Source of the DNA: Rhodospirillales bacterium
GTDB taxonomy: Bacteria > Pseudomonadota > Alphaproteobacteria > ATCC43930 > CGMCC-115725
Assembly: GCA_028291405.1 (NCBI GenBank)
Contig: JAQGID010000142.1
Location: forward strand, 1 to 44,863
DNA length: 44,863 bases
Reading direction: 5' to 3'
The notes under the pieces were generated by a model. It made no database searches, was not told the DNA's origin, and saw only the letters and a program-made list of their open reading frames with translations. A program made the translations under genes and the position numbers. Positions 17,488 through 25,374 of the stretch are shown in pieces. Within the stretch, counting starts at the first letter, position 1. Every line of letters starts with the position of its first letter.

Positions 17488-18797
17488 TGCGCTTCCTCGG
17501 CGTCGGCGCCTCCTGCGACCTCGGCGCCCTGTATCTCCGGCTCATCGCTGCCGGGCACGCGGTCAAGGTCGAGATCTCCTATCCGTCCTGCCACGGCACC
17601 CTCGCCGGCATGGTCGAGCGCATCGCGGATTGGCGGCAGGAGCTGGGCTGGGTCAGGGAGGCCGGGCGCGACGGCATCATCCTCTTCGAGCATGTCGACG
17701 ATCGCCACGGCTCGCTGCAGGACCAGTTGCGCCGCGACGGCTACAACGTCATCGGCGGCAGCGAATTCGGCGACCGGCTGGAGAACGATCGCGCCTATGC
17801 GCAATCGATGCTCGCCGGGCTGGGGCTCGAGACCTGCCGCATCCACGAGTTCGCGACGGCGCGGGAGGCGCTCGCCTTCCTCGACGCCAATCCCGCGCGC
17901 TACGTCCTCAAGTTCAACGGCCAGGGCTTCGCCTCCTCCGACAATTACGTCGGCCGCCTCGCCGACGGACGCGATCTCCGCGCCGTCCTCGTCGCGCGAC
18001 TCAAACGCGCGTCGGTTCTGCCCGCCGGCCTCGTGCTGATGGAGCATGTCGACGGGATCGAGATGGGAGTCGGCGCCTATTTCGACGGCACGAAGTTCCT
18101 CTTGCCGGCTTGCCTCGACTGGGAGCACAAGCGGTTCTTCGCGGGCGACCTCGGCGAGCTGACCGGCGAGATGGGGACGGTCGTCACCTATCGGCGCACC
18201 CAGAATTTCTTCGAGCGCACCCTCGGCCGCATGGCGCCGCTGCTGCGCAAGCATCGCTATTGCGGCTACATCAACCTCAACACCATCGTCAACGGGCGCG
18301 GCATCTGGCCGCTCGAATTCACCTGCCGCTTCGGCTACCCCGGCTTCGCCGTGCTCGATCCCTTGCAGGCGACCGGCTGGGCCGAGCTGTTCCACGGCAT
18401 GGCGAATCGTTCGCTCGGCGCGCTCGCGACGCATCCCGGTTTCTGCGTCGGCGTCGTCCTGACGACGCCGCCCTTTCCGTATTCGCGCAAGGAGGTCGCC
18501 GAGCCGGTCGGCATGCCGGTGTTGTTCGACGGCCAGCTCGACGCCGCGGATCGCGCCAATCTCCATTTCGGCGAGGTCGGGAAACAGGACGGGCAGCTGG
18601 TGACCAGCGGCCTCTATGGCTGGACGATGGTGGTCACCGGCTGCGGCGCGACCATGGTCGCGGCGCAGCGCGAGGCCTATCGTCTCGCCGACCGCGTCTT
18701 CGTGCCCAGCCTGCGCTATCGCCGCGACATCGGCGACCGGCTGATCGGCGGCGATTACGCGCGGGTCGAGGCGCTCGGCCTACTCGATCCGCCATGA
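17487..18797 (+). CDS. GAR synthetase (PurD)-like ATP-grasp ligase, diverged
   Basis: ATP-grasp amide ligase of 436 residues related to phosphoribosylamine-glycine ligase. An N-terminal Rossmann-like part (MRFLGVGASCD) precedes the ATP-binding lysine strand (YVLKFNGQGFASSDN) and the C-terminal metal/ATP site. That last motif, EFNxRFGDPE in housekeeping PurD, reads EFTCRFGYPGF at 277-287: the Asn metal ligand and the DPE triplet are replaced. The substrate is probably not phosphoribosylamine plus glycine. It overlaps its neighbours on both sides (TGATG and ATGA), which strongly suggests a common pathway. I infer formation of an amide between a carboxylate and an amine, possibly a polyamine or amino acid. 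Confidence 0.82.
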   Translation: MRFLGVGASCDLGALYLRLIAAGHAVKVEISYPSCHGTLAGMVERIADWRQELGWVREAGRDGIILFEHVDDRHGSLQDQLRRDGYNVIGGSEFGDRLENDRAYAQSMLAGLGLETCRIHEFATAREALAFLDANPARYVLKFNGQGFASSDNYVGRLADGRDLRAVLVARLKRASVLPAGLVLMEHVDGIEMGVGAYFDGTKFLLPACLDWEHKRFFAGDLGELTGEMGTVVTYRRTQNFFERTLGRMAPLLRKHRYCGYINLNTIVNGRGIWPLEFTCRFGYPGFAVLDPLQATGWAELFHGMANRSLGALATHPGFCVGVVLTTPPFPYSRKEVAEPVGMPVLFDGQLDAADRANLHFGEVGKQDGQLVTSGLYGWTMVVTGCGATMVAAQREAYRLADRVFVPSLRYRRDIGDRLIGGDYARVEALGLLDPP

Positions 18798-19741
18798 CGG
18801 GCGGGCTGACGCGGTCGGAGGCGGCGCTCCTCCGGCTCGGGCGCCTGCTGCGCGACGCCGGATATCGCTTCGTGACGCCGACGCCGGAGACGCATCGCCG
18901 CGTCAACGCGCGTCCGGGGTCGGCGCTTGCGACCGACCTCGCCGGCGTCTTCGGCTGGAGCCGGAATTTCGCGCGTGACCTGTTGCGGCCCGAGCTGCTC
19001 GCTGCAATGCGCGACGCGGATGCGCTCGAAGAGATCGGCGCGCTCTGCCAGAGTAAAGTGCGCTTCTCGTCGCTCGGCTCGAACCTCGTCGTTCACTCGC
19101 AGTACCCGACGGTCGAAGAAGATGCCGTCTTCTTCGGGCCCGATACCTACCGCTTCGCCCGCCTCGTCGCCGACGAGCTGGCGCGCCGCGCCGAACGGCC
19201 GGTCGCGCTGGCGGTCGATATCGGATGCGGCAGCGGCGCCGGCGGTATCGTCGCGGCGCAGGCGCTCGCCGCGAAACCCGGCCGCCTCGTCCTCGCCGAC
19301 ATCAGCGGCCGGGCGCTTTCCTTCGCGCGGGTCAATGCCGCGCTCAACGAGATCGCGGCCGAGACGGCGGTCAGCGACGTGCTGCATTCGGTCGACGGCC
19401 AGCCCGACCTCATCATCGCGAACCCGCCCTATCTCGTCGACGCCGGGCAGCGGCTCTATCGCAACGGCGGCGGCACGCTCGGATTCGACCTGTCGCTGCA
19501 CATCCTACGCGACTCGGTCGACCGGCTGCGTCCGGGCGGAGCCCTCGTTCTCTACACAGGATCGGCAATCATCGCCGGTCGCGACCTGTTCCACGAGGCG
19601 GCGGCGCGCTTCCTGGCGACGCGCGAGGCGACGTGGCACTATCGCGAGATCGACCCCGACGTCTTCGGTGAGGAACTCGACTCCCCGGCTTATTTGACGG
19701 CCGATCGGATCGCTGTCGTCGCCCTCGTTGTTACCAAATGA
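18794..19741 (+). CDS. Class I SAM methyltransferase with NPPY motif
   Basis: Methyltransferase of 315 residues. The SAM motif DIGCGSGAGG starts at D142, and the catalytic NPPY at 210-213 is that of PrmC/HemK, RlmF and N6-adenine enzymes, which methylate planar amide or amine nitrogens. The N-terminal 120 residues are helical, like the substrate domain of PrmC, but do not match it closely. The start is fixed by a 4-nt overlap with the ATP-grasp stop. In this operon an N-methylation of a small molecule or peptide is more likely than modification of release factors; that is inference. Confidence 0.82.
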   Translation: MTGGLTRSEAALLRLGRLLRDAGYRFVTPTPETHRRVNARPGSALATDLAGVFGWSRNFARDLLRPELLAAMRDADALEEIGALCQSKVRFSSLGSNLVVHSQYPTVEEDAVFFGPDTYRFARLVADELARRAERPVALAVDIGCGSGAGGIVAAQALAAKPGRLVLADISGRALSFARVNAALNEIAAETAVSDVLHSVDGQPDLIIANPPYLVDAGQRLYRNGGGTLGFDLSLHILRDSVDRLRPGGALVLYTGSAIIAGRDLFHEAAARFLATREATWHYREIDPDVFGEELDSPAYLTADRIAVVALVVTK

Positions 19742-19783
19742 CGGCCGACGCGCTGCACGCGTCGCGAATGACAGGGAGCGTTG

Positions 19784-20758
19784 ATGAAACCGGGAGTGAG
19801 GCGGCGACACGCTGAGTCCATTCCGCTGGACGCATTCGAGCGTTGGGACAGGCTGGAATTCCATCAGGCGCTGGCGCGCTTCAATCACGACCGTTTCAGC
19901 GCGACCTATCCCGGTGCGAGCTGGCGCGAGGATATCGCGCGCGAGACTGCGTTCCGCCTCGCCGAAGGTGCCTGGGTCGAGAGCGAGCGAGCGGTGCTCG
20001 CCGAGCGGCTGGCCGAGGTTCCGACCGAGCCCAATGCCTTCGTCGCCTGGTTCGAGGCGCTCAAGGACAGCGGACCCGGTCAGGGCGATCCGCTGTTCGA
20101 TTTCCTGGCGACGCGCGCCGACCGCGACGAGATGCGCTGGTTCGTCGAGCAGGAGATGGCTGGGGAGGCCGGCTTCGACGATCTCGTCGCCTTGACCCAG
20201 GTCAAGATGCCGATCCAGGCGAAGCTCGAGCTGGCGCGCAACTACTGGGACGAGATGGGGCGCGGCAACGCCGCCGGGATGCACGGTCCTATGCTCGAGC
20301 GGATCGGCGCTGCATTAGAGGCGCGCGGCTGCATCGATACGACGGTGTGGGAATCGCTGGCGCTTGCCAACATGATGCTGGCCCTCGCCGGCAGCCGCCG
20401 CTACGCCTATCAGTCGATCGGCGCGCTCGGCGTTATCGAGATGACCGCGCCGGGCCGCGTCGTGCGCGTCGACCGCGGCCTCGCCCGGCTCGGCATCGCC
20501 TCGCGCGCCCGGCAATATTACAAGATCCACGCGACGCTCGACCGCAAGCACTCGGCGAGCTGGAACCGCGAGGTGATCGCCTCTCTCGTCGCCACCGATC
20601 CGGCGAATGCGCGGGCCATCGCCGAAGGTGCGCTACTGCGTCTCACGTGCGGCGCACGCAGCTACGAGCGCTATCGAAAGGAGCTCAGGGTGGCGGATCG
20701 AACCGGACGCCGTCGTCGCCCGCTCGCTGCCGCTGCCGCGGCGGCCTCGCCCGCCTGA
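19784..20758 (+). CDS. Iron-containing redox enzyme, heme-oxygenase-like diiron oxidase (HDO)
   Basis: All-helical protein of 324 residues in the iron-containing redox enzyme family (Haem_oxygenas_2-like). Likely metal ligands are E122/E124 in WFVEQE, D156/E157 with H167 in WDEMGRGNAAGMH, and the H-x3-D-x2-H set H249, D253, H256 in IHATLDRKH. HDO relatives such as UndA, SznF, BesC and FlcD carry out N-oxidation, C-C cleavage or desaturation in natural product pathways. The ATG at 19784 has AGGGAG upstream. It lies 42 bp after the methyltransferase, in the same direction, so it is probably the oxidative step of the same pathway. The C-terminus ends in a low-complexity Arg/Ala tail. Confidence 0.8.
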   Translation: MKPGVRRRHAESIPLDAFERWDRLEFHQALARFNHDRFSATYPGASWREDIARETAFRLAEGAWVESERAVLAERLAEVPTEPNAFVAWFEALKDSGPGQGDPLFDFLATRADRDEMRWFVEQEMAGEAGFDDLVALTQVKMPIQAKLELARNYWDEMGRGNAAGMHGPMLERIGAALEARGCIDTTVWESLALANMMLALAGSRRYAYQSIGALGVIEMTAPGRVVRVDRGLARLGIASRARQYYKIHATLDRKHSASWNREVIASLVATDPANARAIAEGALLRLTCGARSYERYRKELRVADRTGRRRRPLAAAAAAASPA

Positions 20759-20782
20759 TCGATTTCACAGGGGGCAGCGGAA

Positions 20783-21259
20783 ATGCGTGCTCACCCCAAA
20801 TTCACAATCGGGCTGATCTCCGACACCCACGGTCTGCTGCGTCCCGCGGCGATGGATGCGTTACGCGGCAGCGATCTTATCATCCATGCCGGAGACGTCG
20901 GCGATCCGCAGGTTCTGACGGGATTGTCCGGCCTCGCGCCGGTCACGGCCGTGCGCGGCAATGTGGATCACGGACCCTGGGCGTCCTCGCTTCCCGAGAC
21001 GGCGGTGCTGGAGCTCGGCGATGTCGCCATCTACGTCATTCATAACCTTGCCGAGCTCGCTCTCGACCCCACGGCCGCCGGCTTCCACGCGGTCGTATCC
21101 GGTCATTCTCATCACCCGGGCTCTCGCGAGGCGGATGGCGTGCTGTTCGTCAACCCGGGAAGCGCCGGCCCCCGTCGCTTCCGGCTGCCGATCTGTCTCG
21201 GAAAGCTTTACGTCACCGGAACCGAGGTTACGGCCGAGCTGATCGAGCTCAAGGCCTGA
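20783..21259 (+). CDS. Metallophosphoesterase, YfcE/MJ0936 family
   Basis: Calcineurin-like phosphodiesterase of 158 residues. All motifs are present: D-x-H (SDTHG), GDVGD, GNVD, and GHSHHP followed by NPGSAGPRR. Family members hydrolyse phosphodiesters or phosphomonoesters with a dimetal site. It begins 24 bp after the diiron oxidase, probably on the same transcript, but could equally be an unrelated passenger. An AT-rich region of about 180 bp follows. Confidence 0.9.
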   Translation: MRAHPKFTIGLISDTHGLLRPAAMDALRGSDLIIHAGDVGDPQVLTGLSGLAPVTAVRGNVDHGPWASSLPETAVLELGDVAIYVIHNLAELALDPTAAGFHAVVSGHSHHPGSREADGVLFVNPGSAGPRRFRLPICLGKLYVTGTEVTAELIELKA

Positions 21260-21327
21260 CGGGGCTGCTCTATAAAGAAGCCGTAGTATAGGAGCACTTT
21301 TTTCTTGGTCAGAAGGCAACAAATTTT

Positions 21328-21344
21328 GGCCAATATTATTGACC
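21328..21344. promoter_or_regulatory. Near-palindrome upstream of DUF1326, candidate ArsR-type operator
   Basis: GGCCAATATTATTGACC pairs at 7 of 8 positions around a central T, 93 bp before the DUF1326 start in an AT-rich gap. The core CCAATAT-AT recurs in inverted orientation in the palindrome that overlaps the arsR start. Confidence 0.45.
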
Positions 21345-21436
21345 TTTAACCTCGCTTGCGATTCGTGTTTCGCCATTTTCAAAACGAGCCTACGCTAAGC
21401 TTGGAGGCGGGATCCATCGAACGAGGGAGATCCAGG

Positions 21437-22039
21437 ATGGCCTACCATCTCGAAGGGCGCTTGCTCGAGGTTTGCGATTGTCGCGTTCTATGCCCGTGCT
21501 GGATCGGCGAAGATCCCGACAACGGCACTTGCGACAGTGTTCTGGCATACCGCTTCGATGCGGGCCGGATCGACGGCGTGGACGTGACGGGGCGCACGAT
21601 CGCTCTGGTCGCGCATATTCCCGGCAACATCCTCGCCGGCAATTTCCGGGTGGCCGTCTATGTCGACGACAAGGCGTCTGACGAGCAGCAACAGGCGCTC
21701 GTCGATCTCTATTCCGGCAAACTCGGCGGGCCGGTGGCGGAGCTTGCCAAGTTGGTCGGCGAAGTCGTCTCGGTCGAGCGAACCTCCATCACTTTCGATG
21801 TGCAAGGAGGGCGCGGCACGCTCCGCGTCGGGGAGGTCAGCTATGCCGAGCTCGAACCCTACGTAGGCGCGGATGGATCGACCACGACGCTGAGCAATAC
21901 GATCTTCTCCACCGTGCCGGGCGCGCCGGTTTTCGTCGGCAAGGCGACGCGCTACTGGTCGAAGCACGCCGCGCTCGGCCACGACCTCGACCTGACGGGA
22001 CACAATGCGCTGCAGAGTACCTTCGTCTTCGATTGCTGA
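21437..22039 (+). CDS. DUF1326 family protein
   Basis: Soluble protein of 200 residues. The N-terminal Cys motif CDCRVLCPCW is the family signature and looks like a metal- or thiol-binding site; the rest is predicted beta-rich (YHLEGRLLEV, HIPGNILAGNFRVAVYVDD). DUF1326 has no established biochemical role and is often encoded next to DUF2182, as here. The start at 21437 has GAGGGAG upstream; an in-frame start at 21356 has no support. Together with the adjacent arsenic operon this suggests a role in metal or metalloid stress. Confidence 0.9.
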   Translation: MAYHLEGRLLEVCDCRVLCPCWIGEDPDNGTCDSVLAYRFDAGRIDGVDVTGRTIALVAHIPGNILAGNFRVAVYVDDKASDEQQQALVDLYSGKLGGPVAELAKLVGEVVSVERTSITFDVQGGRGTLRVGEVSYAELEPYVGADGSTTTLSNTIFSTVPGAPVFVGKATRYWSKHAALGHDLDLTGHNALQSTFVFDC

Positions 22040-22067
22040 CAGGATCTGCTGAGGCGGGCCGACTCCG

Positions 22068-22862
22068 ATGCAGGGCGCGCGCACGGTGCGGTGGTTCGTG
22101 CCGATCACGGGTCTGCTGATCGGTACCGCCTGGGCCGCGCTCTGGATGTGGGAGCAGAGTCCTTACGGCCGCTACCTCGACCACGGGCGCTGGACGGAGA
22201 TCGGCTTTGCCGCCAGCATTTGCCGTGTGGTGCCCGCCGGCGACCTGCTCTTGCCGGGTTTCCTCTATGTCGGCGGCTGGCTGCTGATGTCGGCGGCGAT
22301 GATGCTGCCGACGGCCCTGCCGCTGCTCCACTTGTTCGATCGCCTCACCGCAGCGCGGCCCAATCGTCTGGCCCTTGTTGGCCTGCTGATCATGGGATAT
22401 TTGCTCGTCTGGGCAAGCTTCGGCGTGGTAGTGCATCTCCTTGACGCGGCTCTCCAGGCGGCGGTCGGGCCGTCCGGCTGGCTGCCCCTTCATGGTTGGC
22501 TGCTGGGTGCGATCGTGCTGGCGATTGCCGGCGTGTTCCAGTTCAGCCGGCTGAAATACCATTGCCTCGATAAGTGCCGCACGCCGTTCAGCTTCATCGC
22601 CCAGCACTGGAGCGGCCCGACGCCGCGCCTGAGCGCGTTTCGGCTCGGTCTGCATCATGGCATGTTCTGCGTCGGCTGCTGCTGGGCGATCATGCTGCTG
22701 ATGTTCGTGGTCGGCACGGGCAATGTCGGCTGGATGCTGATCCTCGGCGCCATCATGGCGCTCGAGAAGAATGCGCCCTGGGGCCGGCGGCTGAGCCATC
22801 CCCTCGGCCTCGCTCTGTTGGCCTGGGCCGGTGCGATCATCGCGGGCAATATGTCCGTCTGA
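22068..22862 (+). CDS. DUF2182 family integral membrane protein
   Basis: Protein of 264 residues with about seven hydrophobic helices, described in databases as a predicted metal-binding membrane protein. Family features are GGWLLMSAAMMLPTALPL, YHCLDKCRTP and the cysteine cluster MFCVGCCWA, all plausible metal-coordinating sites within the membrane. It starts 28 bp after the DUF1326 stop, the usual pairing. The transported or bound ion is unknown. The arsenic operon follows 69 bp downstream on the same strand. Confidence 0.9.
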   Translation: MQGARTVRWFVPITGLLIGTAWAALWMWEQSPYGRYLDHGRWTEIGFAASICRVVPAGDLLLPGFLYVGGWLLMSAAMMLPTALPLLHLFDRLTAARPNRLALVGLLIMGYLLVWASFGVVVHLLDAALQAAVGPSGWLPLHGWLLGAIVLAIAGVFQFSRLKYHCLDKCRTPFSFIAQHWSGPTPRLSAFRLGLHHGMFCVGCCWAIMLLMFVVGTGNVGWMLILGAIMALEKNAPWGRRLSHPLGLALLAWAGAIIAGNMSV

Positions 22863-22897
22863 CCCTCGATCCGATCCGGCAGCGCGCACCGTGCGAG

Positions 22898-22933
22898 TTG
22901 ACGGGTCAGATAATTCGATTATATTGGAAATAT
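22898..22933 (+). promoter_or_regulatory. Probable arsR promoter and autoregulatory operator
   Basis: A -35-like TTGACG (22898-22903) and a -10-like TATATT (22920-22925) are separated by 16 bp. An imperfect palindrome spans 22910-22933 (9 of 12 pairs) and covers the -10 box, the ribosome-site region and the first bases of the arsR ATG. Transcription would start at or next to the start codon, so arsR may be leaderless. Confidence 0.5.
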
Positions 22934-23291
22934 GGAAAAGATATCCGCGATCACCGCGCTGGCCGCGCTCGCCCAGGGGTCTCGGCTCGATATCTTCCGT
23001 CTGCTCGTGCAGGCCGGACCCGAAGGATTGCCAGCCGGACGGATCGGCGAGCGTCTCGGGCTGCCCGCGGCGACGCTGTCGTTCCACCTCAGCCAGCTGA
23101 AGCAGGCCGGCCTCGTCACCTTTCGGCGGGAAGGGCGGTCGCTGATCTACGCCGCCGAATACGCTGTGATGAACGGCCTGCTGGCCTATCTGACGGAGAA
23201 TTGCTGCGAGGGCGATGCTTCCGCCTGCGGCGTCGCTGTCTGCGATCCCATCGGCATCAGCGACCCAAGGACAAGGAGCGCCCGTCCATGA
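22932..23291 (+). CDS. arsR: ArsR family arsenic-responsive repressor
   Basis: Winged-helix repressor of 119 residues. The recognition helix region reads GLPAATLSFHLSQLKQAGLV, followed by the wing FRREGRSLIYAA. The C-terminal sensor cysteines are C91, C92 and C99 (with C104), resembling the CC...C arsenite site of the Acidithiobacillus ArsR rather than the classical helix-4 CVC site. Arsenite binding should release the operator. It overlaps the next gene by 4 nt. A palindrome overlapping its own start codon suggests tight autoregulation. Confidence 0.92.
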   Translation: MEKISAITALAALAQGSRLDIFRLLVQAGPEGLPAGRIGERLGLPAATLSFHLSQLKQAGLVTFRREGRSLIYAAEYAVMNGLLAYLTENCCEGDASACGVAVCDPIGISDPRTRSARP

Positions 23292-23776
23292 AACGCCTGC
23301 ACGTCCACGTATCCGTCGAGGACATCGCCCGCTCCGTCCGCTTCTACAGCACGCTGTTCGCCGCCGAGCCTGCCGTCCTCAAGCCGGACTATGCGAAGTG
23401 GATGCTCGAGGATCCGCGCGTCAACTTCGCGATCTCGACGCGCAGCGGTCAGACCGGCCTCGATCATCTCGGCATCCAGGTCGAGACGCAGGATGAGCTG
23501 CACGAGGTCTATGGCCGTCTGCGAGCGGCCGACCGGCCGGTGCTCGAGGAAGGCGCCACGACCTGCTGCTACGCCGAGTCGGAAAAATCGTGGATCACGG
23601 ATCCGCAAGGCCTGTCGTGGGAGACCTTCCTGACGTCGGGCGAAAGCACGGTCTACGGCGACAGCGTCGACCTCGGGCCGATCCGCACCGCCGCGGCGGC
23701 CTGCTGCACGCCCACGGCCGAGGCGGCGCCCGAGGCCGGCGCCTGCTGCTCGCCCAAGCAGGGAGCCGCGGCGTGA
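23288..23776 (+). CDS. arsI: ArsI/CadI family metalloenzyme (C-As lyase)
   Basis: Vicinal-oxygen-chelate dioxygenase of 162 residues. The iron ligands expected for ArsI (His, His, Glu) correspond to H5, H60 and E112, and the substrate-binding cysteine pair is C93-C94 (TTCCYAESEKSW). Known ArsI enzymes cleave the C-As bond of trivalent methyl- or arylarsenicals, giving As(III). A C-terminal tail carries two further CC pairs, common in this family. It is coupled to arsR and arsC by 4-nt overlaps, so demethylated arsenite would be exported by the downstream Acr3. Confidence 0.9.
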   Translation: MKRLHVHVSVEDIARSVRFYSTLFAAEPAVLKPDYAKWMLEDPRVNFAISTRSGQTGLDHLGIQVETQDELHEVYGRLRAADRPVLEEGATTCCYAESEKSWITDPQGLSWETFLTSGESTVYGDSVDLGPIRTAAAACCTPTAEAAPEAGACCSPKQGAAA

Positions 23777-24297
23777 CGGAGCGGGTCTACAACGTCCTCT
23801 TCCTCTGCACCGGCAATTCCGCCCGCAGCATCCTCGCCGAATCCCTGATGAACCATTGGGGGCAGGGACGCTTCCGCGGCTTCAGCGCCGGCAGCTTCCC
23901 CAAGGGCGCGGTGCATCCTTGCGCCTTGGACCTCCTGCAGTCGCTCGGCCTTCCGAGGGAAGGCTTGCGCAGCAAGAGCTGGGACGAATTCGCCAAGCCC
24001 GGCGCCCCGATCATGGATTTCGTCGTCACCGTCTGCGATCAGGCGGCGGGCGAAATCTGTCCGCTGTGGCCCGGTCATCCGGTGACGGCGCATTGGGGCA
24101 TGCCCGACCCGGCCGCGGTCGAGAACCCCAGGAATGCGCAGCGCCAGGCGTTTCGCGATACGCTTCGCGCGCTGGAGAGCCGGATCAAGCTCTTCCTCGC
24201 GCTGCCGATCGCCGGGCTCGACGGCATGTCGCTGGCGCGTCGGGTGGAGGCGATCGGTCGGAGCGACGCCGATGCCGAAGCGGGGCAGGGGGCGTGA
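23773..24297 (+). CDS. arsC: Arsenate reductase, low-molecular-weight phosphatase family
   Basis: Cytoplasmic enzyme of 174 residues reducing As(V) to As(III). The phosphatase loop C-x5-R is CTGNSAR (C12-R18), and further redox cysteines lie in VCDQAAGEICP, the pattern of thioredoxin-coupled ArsC. WGMPDPA contains the general-acid Asp. The start is a GTG overlapping the arsI stop by 4 nt (GTGA). It precedes the exporter gene with another GTGA overlap. Confidence 0.92.
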   Translation: MTERVYNVLFLCTGNSARSILAESLMNHWGQGRFRGFSAGSFPKGAVHPCALDLLQSLGLPREGLRSKSWDEFAKPGAPIMDFVVTVCDQAAGEICPLWPGHPVTAHWGMPDPAAVENPRNAQRQAFRDTLRALESRIKLFLALPIAGLDGMSLARRVEAIGRSDADAEAGQGA

Positions 24298-25367
24298 GCG
24301 ACGCCGCAATCGTCGCTTCCGGCAAGGCGCCATCGATGGGCGTCTTCGAGCGATACCTCACGCTCTGGGTGGCGCTGTGCATCGTCGTCGGCATTGCGCT
24401 CGGCGAGGCGGCGCCCGGTCCGTTCCGCGCGCTGGGTGCGGCGACCGTTGCGGAGGTCAATCTGCCGCTCGCCGTGCTGGTCTGGCTGATGATCGTGCCG
24501 ATGCTGCTGAAGATCGATCTCGCCGCCCTGGCGCAGGTACGAAGCCACTGGCGCGGCATCGCGACGACGGTCGGCGTCAACTGGCTGGTCAAGCCGTTCT
24601 CGATGGCGCTGCTCGGCTGGCTGTTCATCGACCATCTGTTCCGGCCGCTCCTGCCCCAGGGTCAGATCGACTCCTATGTCGCCGGGCTGATCCTGCTGGC
24701 GGCGGCGCCTTGTACGGCGATGGTCTTCGTCTGGTCGAACCTCGTCGACGGCGAGCCGCATTTCACCCTGTCGCAGGTCGCGCTCAACGACACGATCATG
24801 ATCGTCGCCTTTGCGCCGCTCGTGGCGCTGCTGCTCGGCCTATCCTCGATCACCGTGCCGTGGCAGACGCTGATCCTCTCGGTCGTCCTCTACATCGTCG
24901 TGCCGGTGATCGTCGCGCAGGTCTGGCGCCGCATCGTGCTGACGCGTGGCGGCGCGGCGGCGCTCGGCCGCACGCTCCGCGTGCTGGCACCGTTGTCCCT
25001 TGCGGCGCTGCTGCTGACGCTCGTGCTGCTGTTCGGCCTGCAGGGCGAGCAGATCATGCGCCAGCCGCTCGTCATCGCGCTCCTGGCCTTGCCGATCCTG
25101 ATCCAGGTCTATCTCAACGCCGGCATTGCCTATTGGCTCAATCGATGCCTCGGCGTCGAATGGTGCGTCGCCGGACCCTCGGCCCTGATCGGCGCCAGCA
25201 ACTTCTTCGAATTGGCCGTGGCGACGGCGATCGCCCTATTCGGCTTCCAGTCGGGCGCGGCGCTCGCGACGGTTGTCGGCGTGCTGGTAGAGGTGCCGGT
25301 GATGCTATCGGTCGTCCACCTCCTGCGGCGCTCGCGCGGCTGGTATGAGCGGGGGCGGCTCGCTTGA
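24294..25367 (+). CDS. acr3: Acr3-type arsenite efflux transporter
   Basis: Integral membrane exporter of 357 residues in the bile/arsenite/riboflavin transporter superfamily with about ten helices. Diagnostic stretches are ERYLTLWVALCIVVGIALG, LVWLMIVPMLLKID, the conserved thiolate in AAPCTAMVFVWSNL, and SNFFELAVATAIALFG. It extrudes As(III) made by ArsC and ArsI. It is the last gene of the ars operon, with a GTG start overlapping arsC. Its stop is 7 bp from that of the convergent bluB gene. Confidence 0.94.
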   Translation: MSDAAIVASGKAPSMGVFERYLTLWVALCIVVGIALGEAAPGPFRALGAATVAEVNLPLAVLVWLMIVPMLLKIDLAALAQVRSHWRGIATTVGVNWLVKPFSMALLGWLFIDHLFRPLLPQGQIDSYVAGLILLAAAPCTAMVFVWSNLVDGEPHFTLSQVALNDTIMIVAFAPLVALLLGLSSITVPWQTLILSVVLYIVVPVIVAQVWRRIVLTRGGAAALGRTLRVLAPLSLAALLLTLVLLFGLQGEQIMRQPLVIALLALPILIQVYLNAGIAYWLNRCLGVEWCVAGPSALIGASNFFELAVATAIALFGFQSGAALATVVGVLVEVPVMLSVVHLLRRSRGWYERGRLA

Positions 25368-25374
25368 GCAGCGA

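Noticed and set aside
17487-18797. Housekeeping purD
   Set aside because: The metal/substrate motif is altered, and the gene is overlapped by two non-purine genes.
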